Shown: piece after piece, positions 53,541-62,408 of the stretch | Layout of the letters: each line of letters begins with the position of its first letter | Position numbering within the stretch: position 1 is the first letter of the stretch | DNA from: CADDYT01 sp035294125 | GTDB taxonomy: Bacteria; Chloroflexota; Ktedonobacteria; Ktedonobacterales; Ktedonobacteraceae | Length of the DNA: 64,000 nt | Direction of reading: 5' to 3' | NCBI GenBank assembly: GCA_035294125.1 | Contig: DATGLM010000066.1 | Span: 1-64,000 of the forward strand | Program-made: the position numbers and the translations under genes | Notes under the pieces: generated by a model | What the model was told of the DNA's origin: nothing | What the model saw: the letters and a program-made list of their open reading frames with translations, nothing else | Database searches by the model: none

Positions 53541-54506
53541 ATGGACAGGCTTTTTCCGGGGACGGCACCGGCGAAGTTGTACGCGTTTTTGTTGAAAGTG
53601 CGCCCGCTTGAGGAGGGGACGGTGATGCCCTTTTCGGGCGAGCTGATTCACGCGGCCTGGCTGCGCTGGTTGGAGGCTACCGCGCCGGAGGTGGCACATT
53701 GGCTGCATGACGGCAATAAGCGGCGGCTGTTCACCTGTTCGAGCCTCCAGTTCCCCCTGTCGGCGGCCCGGGTGCGCGAGGCGGAGCGCGAGAATATCCA
53801 CCTGCCCGTTAGCCCGGAGCAAACCTATACCATTCGCATTACGCTGCTGCTTGGTGAGCTCTTCCCGCTCTTTCACGAGGCGCTAACGAACTTTCAGCAG
53901 CAGCAAAAGACGGAACAACCTCCCTTTATGCGCATTGGTAAGCATCTGTTTCTGCTGGAAGAGGTCGTTGGCGGGGAAGACGATGGTGCGGGCTGGACGG
54001 GCTTTACCTCCTTTGCGCAACTGGTGGAGCAGGCGAAAAACGCGCGCCCGGGCAAAGCGGAACCCCTGATCCTGGAGTTTGATTCGCTGACGACGTTCAG
54101 TCGTGGCAGTCAGAACAATAAGGCCTATGGCGGTCACCACGCCCGCCTGCCGCTGCCGGAATATGTTTTTACGGGGCTGGCGCGGCGCTGGCAAGAGCTG
54201 GCCCCCCCCGAATTAGCAGGTCTGGTGCAGATGGAGCGCGTCGAGCAGTATTGCCGGGATGAGGGCATCATCATTGTCGACTACCACCTCAGGACGCATC
54301 AACTGAAATTTACCAACCATCCTCAAAGCGGCTTTCTGGGTACCTGCAAGTACCTGCTGCGCGGCCCCGATGAGCCAACCACGTCGGAAGCTCCCCTCAC
54401 CGTGCGCCAGCAACTGCTCCTGCTGGCACAACTGGCCTTCTATACCGGCGTGGGCTATAAAACTGCCATGGGTATGGGGCGGACGCGGGTCGTGGAGAAA
54501 CTATGA
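53541..54506 (+). CDS. cas6: Stand-alone Cas6 CRISPR-RNA endoribonuclease
   Basis: Cas6 cleaves CRISPR repeat RNA at the base of its stem. This 321-residue protein has FSGELIHAAWLRW (31-43, likely active His37), LHDGNKRRLFTCSSLQFP (55-72) and the C-terminal glycine-rich loop GVGYKTAMGMGRTRV (303-317), all characteristic. The usual two-ferredoxin-fold layout fits the length. No cas1, cas2, cas3, cas5, cas7, cas10 or csm/cmr gene and no array is in the window. It has its own promoter and is followed by a 34-bp hairpin. It may serve an array elsewhere, or act on the scattered repeat-like boxes; the latter is inference. Confidence 0.9.
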   Translation: MDRLFPGTAPAKLYAFLLKVRPLEEGTVMPFSGELIHAAWLRWLEATAPEVAHWLHDGNKRRLFTCSSLQFPLSAARVREAERENIHLPVSPEQTYTIRITLLLGELFPLFHEALTNFQQQQKTEQPPFMRIGKHLFLLEEVVGGEDDGAGWTGFTSFAQLVEQAKNARPGKAEPLILEFDSLTTFSRGSQNNKAYGGHHARLPLPEYVFTGLARRWQELAPPELAGLVQMERVEQYCRDEGIIIVDYHLRTHQLKFTNHPQSGFLGTCKYLLRGPDEPTTSEAPLTVRQQLLLLAQLAFYTGVGYKTAMGMGRTRVVEKL

Positions 54507-54511
54507 TGCAC

Positions 54512-54584
54512 GAACATTGCCAGAGAGATCGGTAACCATCCCCGCCCAGCGCGGGGATGGTTACCGATCTCTCTGGCAATGTTC
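54512..54584. terminator. Perfect 34-bp stem hairpin after cas6
   Basis: Arms 54512-54545 and 54551-54584 are exact complements around a 5-nt loop. It lies between cas6 and the convergent flippase gene, whose stop codon overlaps the right arm's end. Confidence 0.8.
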
Positions 54585-56361
54585 ATATACCCTTACTTTG
54601 AACCTGCATGCTCATCTGGGCCTTTCCCTCTGGCTCATCTGTGTCTGCTCCGCCGGTTTGGACTTTCATGGCGGTGGAGAGGGTGAGGCCGAGGGCGCTG
54701 AGGCAGGCCATGCCGGTGACGCACATGAGGACTGCAGCCCAGGGGTGGGAGAAGACGAACATGGCCGTCACTTTGTCGGCGGGCAGGTGGAGCAGGCCCG
54801 CGAAGACGAGCAGGCCAACCGCTTCGTTGCTGCCAACCTGGCCTGGCGGCGTGGGCAGGATGTAGAACATGTTGTAGACGGTGTAGCCGAAGATGGCGGT
54901 GCCGAAGGGGATGGGGTAGCCAATCGTCCAGAAAGCGAGCATGGCGAAGAGGCCGTCGAAGGTAACGGCGACGCAGGTGAGCAACATGGCGGGAATAAAG
55001 ATTCTCGGCTGGCTGGCACCCATGAGCAACGAGTCGACGAAGCCGGTGGCGAAGCCCTCGATCTTGTTACCGACGCCGCCCGGCAGCAGGCCTGTCAATT
55101 TTTGCAGCAGTGTGATGGCGATATCGCGTTTCCAGGCGGCGAGAAGCACGAAGAAGATCAGGCAGACGAGCAGGCCGCCGACGATGGCGAGCACGACCCA
55201 GAGCTTGATGTCCATCTGGATGCCCAGCAGCGGCACGATAGCCATGATGAAGGGGGCGGGCATGAGATCCAGCGCCTTATCCATCGCCACCGTTGGTAGC
55301 GACTGGCTGATGGGAATGTTGGCGACCCGTTTGAGCATCAGGCTTTTCGCCACCTCGCCGCCGCGTATGGGCAGCAGGAAGTTGAGGAAGATGCCTACCA
55401 GAAAGAGCTGGATGGCCTTGAAGGTGCTGACCTTGCCGATGGGGTTCAAGAAGAGCTTCCAGCGCACGCCGCGTATGGAGAATGCCATCAGGAAAGCCAC
55501 GCCCGATAGCAGGGCGCAGGTGATACCGCGCGGCGTGGTCAGATTCTGCTTCATAATGACGACGGTCGCGGGGATATCGACGAATTTCGAGACCAGGAAC
55601 AACAGGCCAATACCTACCAGCAGGCCAAGTATGATCTTGACAGCCGGCTTAGCGAGAAACGCTTTCCATGTCGGCCCTTTAGCGGGAGCAGCTTCAGCCG
55701 CGACACGGTCGGCCATTCCCGGAGGCAGCATCTGCCCGAACGGTCTGTCGCCATAGAGATTGACCACCGGCAACGGGCCGGTCTGCCGGATACCACGCGG
55801 CCACCATCCCGCTTCACCATCAGGTGGGGGTGGAATGTCATCATCCCCCGGACCGACCAACTCGCCCGCAAGCCCCAGATCGCCGCCTCCCAGGCCAGTC
55901 GCAAGAGGTGGCTCTGCTCTATACGCCCCCGGCTCCGCATCTCTCCCGCTACCGCTTGCCGCGCCAGCGAGTCCGCGGGATCGTGTATGGTAGGGCCGAT
56001 CCTGGCGGTCGGCCTGATGGGTGTGGTCAAACTGGTTGACGCGCACTACCGGGATCATACCACTGAGACGCATCAGGCGGGCGGTAGTTTGCTTGCTGAT
56101 ATCGAAAGTTACAGGTGTCTCGATGTGTGTTTTGGGGATGAGTGGTGTTTTGTAGTCGGGCAAGGGGCGTAGAGTCTCCAGGGTGCTCATTGATGCTGTG
56201 GTTTGTATGGCAATGTCACCGTCGGGCCATTCACCGCGATCTCGGATACCTTTCTCCTTTACGAGAGTCCCCGGCGTGCCTGGCTCCTCTACACGGACGA
56301 GCCGTATCGAGTGCAGGCGTGCCGGTGAGACCTGTGGAACCGCCGGGACTGGATGTTGCAT
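54583..56361 (-). CDS. UPF0104/LPG-synthase-type membrane protein with long disordered N-terminus
   Basis: The C-terminal 370 residues form a polytopic membrane domain with the UPF0104/AglD signatures LPIRGGEVAKSL and PTPPGQVGSNEAVG. The family includes lysylphosphatidylglycerol flippase domains and archaeal AglD relatives, so lipid-linked flipping or glycan transfer is likely. The first ~220 residues are polar, Pro/Gly/Asp-rich and lack helices. An internal methionine at 56190 is a possible alternative start. Last gene of the minus-strand cluster. Confidence 0.82.
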   Translation of the reverse strand: MQHPVPAVPQVSPARLHSIRLVRVEEPGTPGTLVKEKGIRDRGEWPDGDIAIQTTASMSTLETLRPLPDYKTPLIPKTHIETPVTFDISKQTTARLMRLSGMIPVVRVNQFDHTHQADRQDRPYHTRSRGLAGAASGSGRDAEPGAYRAEPPLATGLGGGDLGLAGELVGPGDDDIPPPPDGEAGWWPRGIRQTGPLPVVNLYGDRPFGQMLPPGMADRVAAEAAPAKGPTWKAFLAKPAVKIILGLLVGIGLLFLVSKFVDIPATVVIMKQNLTTPRGITCALLSGVAFLMAFSIRGVRWKLFLNPIGKVSTFKAIQLFLVGIFLNFLLPIRGGEVAKSLMLKRVANIPISQSLPTVAMDKALDLMPAPFIMAIVPLLGIQMDIKLWVVLAIVGGLLVCLIFFVLLAAWKRDIAITLLQKLTGLLPGGVGNKIEGFATGFVDSLLMGASQPRIFIPAMLLTCVAVTFDGLFAMLAFWTIGYPIPFGTAIFGYTVYNMFYILPTPPGQVGSNEAVGLLVFAGLLHLPADKVTAMFVFSHPWAAVLMCVTGMACLSALGLTLSTAMKVQTGGADTDEPEGKAQMSMQVQSKGI

Positions 56362-56420
56362 GCAAACCTCACAACAAGAAATGTACTACGATATATATAA
56401 ACGAGTTGAAACGGCAGAAT

Positions 56421-57413
56421 TTAGAGGTAGCCGTGTTTGCGATACCACCCGGCGGTACGTTTCATCCCTACCTCTAAATCGACGACGGGCGCGAAGCCCA
56501 GTTCCGTTCTGGCTTTGCTGATGTCGTAGACGCGGCTGTGTGTGAGAAAGTCCACGCGGCTGCGCGTCAGAGGGGCGCGCTCTCCCTGCATGCCGGGCGT
56601 GATGGCGAAGATGTCCGAGGCCAGGTTGGCGAGCCAGAGCGGAATGCTGCCGCCCGGCAGTTCTTTCCCCAGCGCGTGCGCGATTGCCGTTGCCAGTTCG
56701 CGAATGGTCACAGGGCGATCGCCAGCGATGTTGTAGCTTTGGCCCGGCGCCTGCGGCTTCTCGGCGCACAGCAGGAAGGCGCCCGTCATGTCGTCGATGT
56801 AGATGGGGTGCAGCAGCGCCTTGCCGCCATCGATGACGCGGAACACCCCCTTTTTGATGGAGGTGAAGAAGCCGAGCAGGTGCAGGTCGCCTGGCCCGTA
56901 GACCAGTCCGGGCCGCACGACGCTCACAGGCAATCCGTCCTCTTTGTACGCTTGCAGGGCGAGCAGTTCGGCCTCCAGCTTGGTAGCCTCGTAGGGATTG
57001 GTGGGGGCGAAAGGCGCGTCTTCCGCCGCTGGGGTTGTGCCTGTCGCGCCATGCACGCCCGTGGTGCTGCAATGCACGATGCGTTTGAGCTGGCTCTGTC
57101 CTTTGCTCTTCTTACAGGCTTCCAGCAGGGTGCGTGTTCCCTCCGTGTGTGTCTGCCGGTAGAGTTCCGCCGGGACGCTGGGATGATAGAGCCGACCCAC
57201 CAGGTGGTAGATGACCTCGACTCCATCGACAGCGCGCTCCACCTGTGGCACATCGGTGATATCGCCCGCGATGATGGTCACAGCCTCGCCGAACTGTTCG
57301 CGTGCCTTCCGTTCGTCGCGGGCAAGGATGCGGACCTCTTCGTGCCGCTTCACCAGTTCAGTGACCAGCGCCGAGCCTAAAAAACCGGTGGCTCCGGTGA
57401 CAAGAGTGGTCAT
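56421..57413 (-). CDS. NAD-dependent epimerase/dehydratase (HpnA-like)
   Basis: Extended SDR of 330 residues. The Rossmann loop is TGATGFLGSALV, the catalytic Ser/Tyr/Lys set is in HCSTTGVHG and NPYEATKLEAELL, and RPGLVYGPGD is typical of nucleotide-sugar or hopanoid-associated (HpnA) epimerases. Its start codon overlaps the DUF362 stop by 4 bp, so the two are translationally coupled. Confidence 0.88.
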   Translation of the reverse strand: MTTLVTGATGFLGSALVTELVKRHEEVRILARDERKAREQFGEAVTIIAGDITDVPQVERAVDGVEVIYHLVGRLYHPSVPAELYRQTHTEGTRTLLEACKKSKGQSQLKRIVHCSTTGVHGATGTTPAAEDAPFAPTNPYEATKLEAELLALQAYKEDGLPVSVVRPGLVYGPGDLHLLGFFTSIKKGVFRVIDGGKALLHPIYIDDMTGAFLLCAEKPQAPGQSYNIAGDRPVTIRELATAIAHALGKELPGGSIPLWLANLASDIFAITPGMQGERAPLTRSRVDFLTHSRVYDISKARTELGFAPVVDLEVGMKRTAGWYRKHGYL

Positions 57414-58573
57414 GTGCGCGCTCCTGAATAGCCCTTGACGCTAATCGCTTGCTCAGGACAGGCCTCGTAGCAGAGCAGGCAGCGCTGGCAGGTGGCATAG
57501 TTGACTTTCAGGGTCTTGAGATCAATGACGTTGGGCAGCGGGCAGGCATCAACGCAGACGCCACAGCGCGTGCATTTCTCCTGCATAATCTGTGGCCGCG
57601 TACCGACGATACCTGTGCCGTAGAGAGTGGTGCAGAAATGCTTGCCGCGCTCGGCCACCCAGGTATAGGGATAGTCCAGCGGGTACATCAGCCAGAAAAT
57701 AAAGCGGTAGAGCGCCTTCTGCTGTGGCAGGCGGAACTGCTTGATCAGGCCGGGGTCTTCGCCCGCCAGCGTCCAGGAGGGTTTGCCCATCTGCTCAAGG
57801 GCCAGCCGCAGATGGGGAATGTCGCGTGGCTTGACGCCCACAAGCTGGCAGCACAGCAGGTCAACAGCGAGGCTGTCGCGTCCGGCAACGAGCACATGCA
57901 GGTCGGCCCTGTCGCCATAAAGCGGGCCTTCGCCATCTTGCCCCACACTGCCATCGATGATGGTCAGGTCGGGCTTGATGCCAAAGTTCATATCCACGAT
58001 GCTCTGGTCGATGCCGAAGGTGTGCATGGCGCGGCGGTCGGGACGCGGCAGAATGCCCATGACGTTCTTCATGCCCAGCGTCATCATGGAGACGACGTGC
58101 GTCTTCAGCACCGGCAGGTTGATGAGCCGGGCCTCTTTCAGGATGCGCGGCACGCGGAAGCGGCGCAGCTTCTTCGCGCTGGCCGGGCGTAGCTCCATCC
58201 AGTCCTCTTCGCCGCCCTCCGGGTCGACGCGCAGGATGCGAATGCCGTTTTCCTGACAGAATTTCTCAACGCCCAGGATGGTGTAGGTGGCCTCGCGGTC
58301 GAACTCGGTGCCGGGCGTCTCACACAGCACCGGCTCGGCCCCGCAGGCGCGCACCTCCTCCGCCACGGCCTTGAGCAGCTCGAAGCTGGTGGTTGAGCCG
58401 GTGGCGGCATTGCGCCCGGCCACGAAGTTTGGCTTCAAAATCGCTATCTTCGCGCCTCGTAGGACGGACTCCATGCCGCCCACCTGCGCGATCACGCGGT
58501 GCGCGGCGTCTTCAATGCCGTCAAACGTCCTTGTCACGGCGATAGTATCGGTATCAGGTTGTGTCGCTACCAT
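57410..58573 (-). CDS. DUF362 protein with two 4Fe-4S clusters
   Basis: About 387 residues. The N-terminal DUF362 domain (IAILKPNFVAGRNAATGSTT) is followed by a C-terminal ferredoxin-like part with CTRCGVCVDACPLPN and CQRCLLCYEACPEQ, two cluster-binding motifs. Likely an electron-transfer protein; no partner enzyme is evident except the coupled epimerase. A frame extension to 58705 exists; the start at 58573 (MVATQPDTDT) has AAGGAAC nearby. Confidence 0.88.
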   Translation of the reverse strand: MVATQPDTDTIAVTRTFDGIEDAAHRVIAQVGGMESVLRGAKIAILKPNFVAGRNAATGSTTSFELLKAVAEEVRACGAEPVLCETPGTEFDREATYTILGVEKFCQENGIRILRVDPEGGEEDWMELRPASAKKLRRFRVPRILKEARLINLPVLKTHVVSMMTLGMKNVMGILPRPDRRAMHTFGIDQSIVDMNFGIKPDLTIIDGSVGQDGEGPLYGDRADLHVLVAGRDSLAVDLLCCQLVGVKPRDIPHLRLALEQMGKPSWTLAGEDPGLIKQFRLPQQKALYRFIFWLMYPLDYPYTWVAERGKHFCTTLYGTGIVGTRPQIMQEKCTRCGVCVDACPLPNVIDLKTLKVNYATCQRCLLCYEACPEQAISVKGYSGART

Positions 58574-58658
58574 AGTCTGTATGTTCCTTCCATAGATGTC
58601 GGGTTGCCTATGTCTATATTCGGTTGTTGTTGAGTAGTTCCGTAGGGATGTTGAGTTG

Positions 58659-61004
58659 TCAATGTTCCTGGCGCGTGGGGTTGATCCACGCGCTGTTTGC
58701 GTCATTCATCAGCGCTAGCTGGTTTCCGTTGCCTCCATTGGGTGAGAGCACCTGCTCAGGTGGAATTTTGTGAATGACCTGAAAGACCTGGATGACGAGC
58801 TGGTCGCTGTGGTCGTCGGCGCTGAAGGTGGCGCGCAGAATCGAGTGGTTGAGCGCGTCGGTGATAATTTGCATCTGGCTGCCGCTACCTTTGATGTCCT
58901 GGAGCATTTCGGAGTCCGCGACGATGTAGTCGATGCGGTCCCAGTTGTTTTGCAGGACGTCCTGGTAGATGGTCGGGTCGGTGGCGACGTTCTGATAGAC
59001 ATCAGCGTGGGGATAGATTTCGCCCCCGCCGACGCCCGCTGGCGAGTGCAGGTCGGTGTAGAGATAGCTGTTGATGACGATGACGTCGGTGGTCGGGACA
59101 TTCTCGCGTATCCAGGCCAGGGCCTGTGTCTGCGCCGAGGTGGGATGCTGCGTGAAGATGATGCCAGTCCCCGGGTCGGTGGCGTAATAGGAGAGAATGG
59201 CGGCGATCATGCCGAGGATGAGCACGGCGCGTATAAGGTCGAAGCGCACCAGCTTCCCAATCCAGCCTGTGATGGTGTCGGCTGCCATGGCCGCGTTGAG
59301 CGCGACGAGGGGAATCATGGGAATGATATAGAAGGGAAAGACAACGCCGCCACGCAGCAGAAGCACCCAGAAGCTGAGGGCCATGAGCGAGAGCAGGAGC
59401 AGCTTGCGATTCCACCAGCCAAGCGCGAGGTTAAAGATCGTCGCGGCTATGCTGAGCACCACGAAGACCATATCCGCCTGCGCCCACGCGGTCATGCTGC
59501 CTGTAATAGAGCCGCCCTGACTCTGCCCGCGTCCTATCTGTCCGATGTAGGTGCCGATCAGGCTCAAATGTGGGTGCGTGTCGCCGGGGAGCCAGCCGGT
59601 GGGGAATAGCTCGCCTTTGAGTACGGCCATCAGCACGAACATGGAGCAGATGGCGATGGCGGCGTAAGTGAAAGCCACGAGGATGAACTTGCGCTGGAAT
59701 TTCGTCGTATGCAGCCAGGTGGCGTAGATCATGACTGGCAGAAAAAGTATGAAAATCTCTTTCGAGAGAAAGGCGATGCCGAAGCAAATACCTCCCAGGG
59801 CGATGTAGAGCAGGCGACTGTTGCTCGCGATTATGAGGTAGAGCGCGAGCAGCAGCCAGAAGGTGCCGACATTGTCCAGCAGCACCTGGCGCTGGTAGGT
59901 CAGGCTGATCGGAGAGAGCGAGAAGATGACCATTGCCAGCAGGGCGACGGTACGGCTGCCACCGAGGCGGCGGGCGATCAGGTAAACCAGCAGCGCGCTG
60001 CCGAGGGCGTAGAGCAGCATCAGCACGCGCCCGCTGTTGATGGCGTCGCCGAAGGAGAAGAGGCTACCGGTTGCTTCCAGCCAGGCGGCAATCTGTATCC
60101 AGGCCAGAGGAGGATGGCCGTAACCGTAGGCATAGGGCGAGAGTTCGCCGTGCAGGATGGCCCAGGCGTTCGAGATGTAGGTGCCTTCGTCCAGTTCGTA
60201 GCGCGGGAAGTTGAACATGTTCAGCGCGTGAGCTACCGCCGCGACGAGCAGGCCAATGGTGATGACAAGAGCTTCCAGCCAGGGCGGAACGGGAAGTTTT
60301 TTCGTCTTGACCGGGTTGATGGGCGCGACCGCTGGCATGAGCTTTGTATCGCTGGCCGCGATCCGCTGTTCCTGCTGCGGCATGACCTTCGGCATAACCG
60401 GTGCATATCCTGAAGGACGGCGCAAGGGGGTTGGCCTCTGGCCGGGGCGGTAGGTGGTGCGCACAAAGAAATTAGGGCCGCGATGCAAGATCACGTTGTT
60501 GCCGACGATCTGTGGCTGCTGCACCCGCGCGCCCGGCGGGAGCTGTGGCGGCTGTCCGGGTAATGGCGGCGCAACAGGCGCCGTTGCCGCCATTTGAGCA
60601 GGCGAGATGACCGCTGCCTGAGCAGGCGTTCGTGGTATGGGCGGTATGGCAGGGGCCGGAGAGGGCGGCGCCTGTGATCCCGGCGGAAATGCGGAAGGCG
60701 CTGGCAGGTGTGGTGTAGGTGGCACCTGGACACGGTTGAGCGGTGTCGCGGCGTTCCCCCCGTTACTGCTATTACCGCCGTTGCTTCCCATTTGCATACC
60801 ATTCTGTCCCGGCCCGGAGGCAGGGGTATTGTTGGGAGCGGGCAGGGTCACGGTTGGCAGGTAGTCGACGGGACGCTGCCCATGCGCGGCGTTCACTGCC
60901 TGTACCTGCTCAGCAGGGTTGACTACTGGCGTGTTTTTACGCCGTATGGAGAGCGAACGCCCTTGCCCTTGTTGTTCTTGCGGTGGTTGTTGCTGCACAG
61001 TCAT
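58659..61004 (-). CDS. GT39-like membrane glycosyltransferase with proline-rich N-terminus
   Basis: 781 residues. Residues 1-230 are Pro/Gln/Gly/Asn-rich and disordered. A multi-helix membrane domain (about 240-650) follows, with ArnT/GT39-type NFPRYELDEGTYISNAWAI (acidic first-loop motif) and YGYGHPPLAWIQIA. The C-terminal soluble part contains DVIVINSYLYTDLHSP. It probably transfers a sugar from a polyprenyl-phosphate donor on the outer face. 20-bp gap after the GT2 gene. Confidence 0.85.
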   Translation of the reverse strand: MTVQQQPPQEQQGQGRSLSIRRKNTPVVNPAEQVQAVNAAHGQRPVDYLPTVTLPAPNNTPASGPGQNGMQMGSNGGNSSNGGNAATPLNRVQVPPTPHLPAPSAFPPGSQAPPSPAPAIPPIPRTPAQAAVISPAQMAATAPVAPPLPGQPPQLPPGARVQQPQIVGNNVILHRGPNFFVRTTYRPGQRPTPLRRPSGYAPVMPKVMPQQEQRIAASDTKLMPAVAPINPVKTKKLPVPPWLEALVITIGLLVAAVAHALNMFNFPRYELDEGTYISNAWAILHGELSPYAYGYGHPPLAWIQIAAWLEATGSLFSFGDAINSGRVLMLLYALGSALLVYLIARRLGGSRTVALLAMVIFSLSPISLTYQRQVLLDNVGTFWLLLALYLIIASNSRLLYIALGGICFGIAFLSKEIFILFLPVMIYATWLHTTKFQRKFILVAFTYAAIAICSMFVLMAVLKGELFPTGWLPGDTHPHLSLIGTYIGQIGRGQSQGGSITGSMTAWAQADMVFVVLSIAATIFNLALGWWNRKLLLLSLMALSFWVLLLRGGVVFPFYIIPMIPLVALNAAMAADTITGWIGKLVRFDLIRAVLILGMIAAILSYYATDPGTGIIFTQHPTSAQTQALAWIRENVPTTDVIVINSYLYTDLHSPAGVGGGEIYPHADVYQNVATDPTIYQDVLQNNWDRIDYIVADSEMLQDIKGSGSQMQIITDALNHSILRATFSADDHSDQLVIQVFQVIHKIPPEQVLSPNGGNGNQLALMNDANSAWINPTRQEH

Positions 61005-61024
61005 CTCTCTTTGCTTCTAGATCA

Positions 61025-62293
61025 TTATCGCCGGTGCTGACCGATGTGGGCCGTTTTCTCCCAGTTTGATGCCCCTTGAATATAGCGAAAGACCGCACGG
61101 AGCGCACCAAAACTCAACATCAATTGATAAAAGAAAAAAGTCAGCATAATATACGCCGCTTCGAGCCACTTCCACTGGCGGTTATGCGCCTTCAAAAACT
61201 CGTGCAGTCCCGCGACATCGACGAAGATGTCGAGCACGAAACAGTAGAGCGGCAGGAAGGTCATCATGGCGAGCCAGAGCGGCAGTTTCACGAAAAAGAA
61301 CATAATGAGTGAAATGGGTATGAGCAGGGCGAAAAATGCCTGCATTTCGGGCAGGATCAGGACATAAAAGGCCAGCAGGCGCTGGGAGAGCGTCTCAAGC
61401 TTGAGCCATTCGCCTTTGAATAGAATCTGGATGAAGCCCTGATTCCAGCGCGTGCGCTGCTTGATGAACTGTTCGATAGTGCTCGGCGTCTCCTCTCGCG
61501 TCACGAACTCATCGTCGTAGATGATGCGCATGCGGGCGTGAGAAAGGCTCAGGCGGATGCCCAGATCGGCGTCTTCGGTCAGGCATGTCTCGTCCCAGCC
61601 GCCCAGTTCCTCCATCAGTTCGCGGCGCACGAAAACGGTATTGCCGCCCAGCGGTGTCATGCCGATGCGGGCGAAGAAGTGCATGGACGATTTAAACCAG
61701 AAGAAGTACTCCAGCACGTTGAGGAAACAGAACCACTTTGTATTGTGATTCATCAACTGCACGCCGCTCTGCACCACGTCCACATCCTCGTTGAGCATGG
61801 TTGTATTGATGATATTGAGGATGTCGGGGTGCGGCTCGTCCTCGGCATCGAAGATGGTCACGACATCGCCTTGCGCTATTTGCAGGGCAATATTGAGGCC
61901 GTGCGGCTTGTTGATCGGCATATCGTTGAAGATCACCAGTTGCACATTGGGGTCGCCAAGTTGATCGATTGTGGCCTGCGCCTCCGCGATGGTGCCGGGG
62001 TCATCCTCGCGGCAGATAGCCACTATCTGCATCAGCTCTTTTGGATAGTTCAGCTCATAGACTTTCTGGATGGTTTCGCGGTAGACGGCCTCTTCGTGCC
62101 GCGCCGGGAGCATGATGGTAAACGAGAGGCACGGGTCGCGGTAGACGGTTGGCGCGTGATTGAGCCAGGCATTCTCGGGTTTCTCCCAGATAAAGAGGCG
62201 CAGGCGGATATTAAAGATGGCCTGTAGAGCCATCAGTAAGATAATGAGCAGGTATATGGTTTCAAGAGTGATACCGAGAATAGTGAAAAACAC
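61025..62293 (-). CDS. GT2-family membrane glycosyltransferase
   Basis: Processive-type GT2 of 422 residues, with membrane helices at the N-terminus and at 300-390. Motifs are IMLPARHEEAVYRETI, VVTIFDAEDEPHPDIL (metal-binding DxD-like), CLTEDADLG and KQRTRWNQGF (Q/RxxRW). It may synthesise an exopolysaccharide or glycolipid. First of a tight group with the GT39 gene. Confidence 0.88.
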   Translation of the reverse strand: MFFTILGITLETIYLLIILLMALQAIFNIRLRLFIWEKPENAWLNHAPTVYRDPCLSFTIMLPARHEEAVYRETIQKVYELNYPKELMQIVAICREDDPGTIAEAQATIDQLGDPNVQLVIFNDMPINKPHGLNIALQIAQGDVVTIFDAEDEPHPDILNIINTTMLNEDVDVVQSGVQLMNHNTKWFCFLNVLEYFFWFKSSMHFFARIGMTPLGGNTVFVRRELMEELGGWDETCLTEDADLGIRLSLSHARMRIIYDDEFVTREETPSTIEQFIKQRTRWNQGFIQILFKGEWLKLETLSQRLLAFYVLILPEMQAFFALLIPISLIMFFFVKLPLWLAMMTFLPLYCFVLDIFVDVAGLHEFLKAHNRQWKWLEAAYIMLTFFFYQLMLSFGALRAVFRYIQGASNWEKTAHIGQHRR

Positions 62294-62327
62294 CGTTTCT
62301 CCCTTTCTCTAATGCCTTTGCACTTAA

Positions 62328-62404
62328 CCTTTTCCGGTTTCGTGCTATACTTCCCCCTCAAGGGAAGCGACAGGAACGGATCCGCTCCCGTTCAGGTTGG
62401 AAAC
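62328..62404 (-). repeat. Conserved intergenic element with CRISPR-repeat-like box
   Basis: Minus strand begins GTTTCCAACCTGAACGGGAG (box 62386-62404), 5 bp past the glycosidase stop, and ends in CTTCCCTTGAGGGGGAAGTATAGC. It matches the element at 21658-21746 in order and content, with both stems present. Confidence 0.6.
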
Positions 62405-62408
62405 ACAA

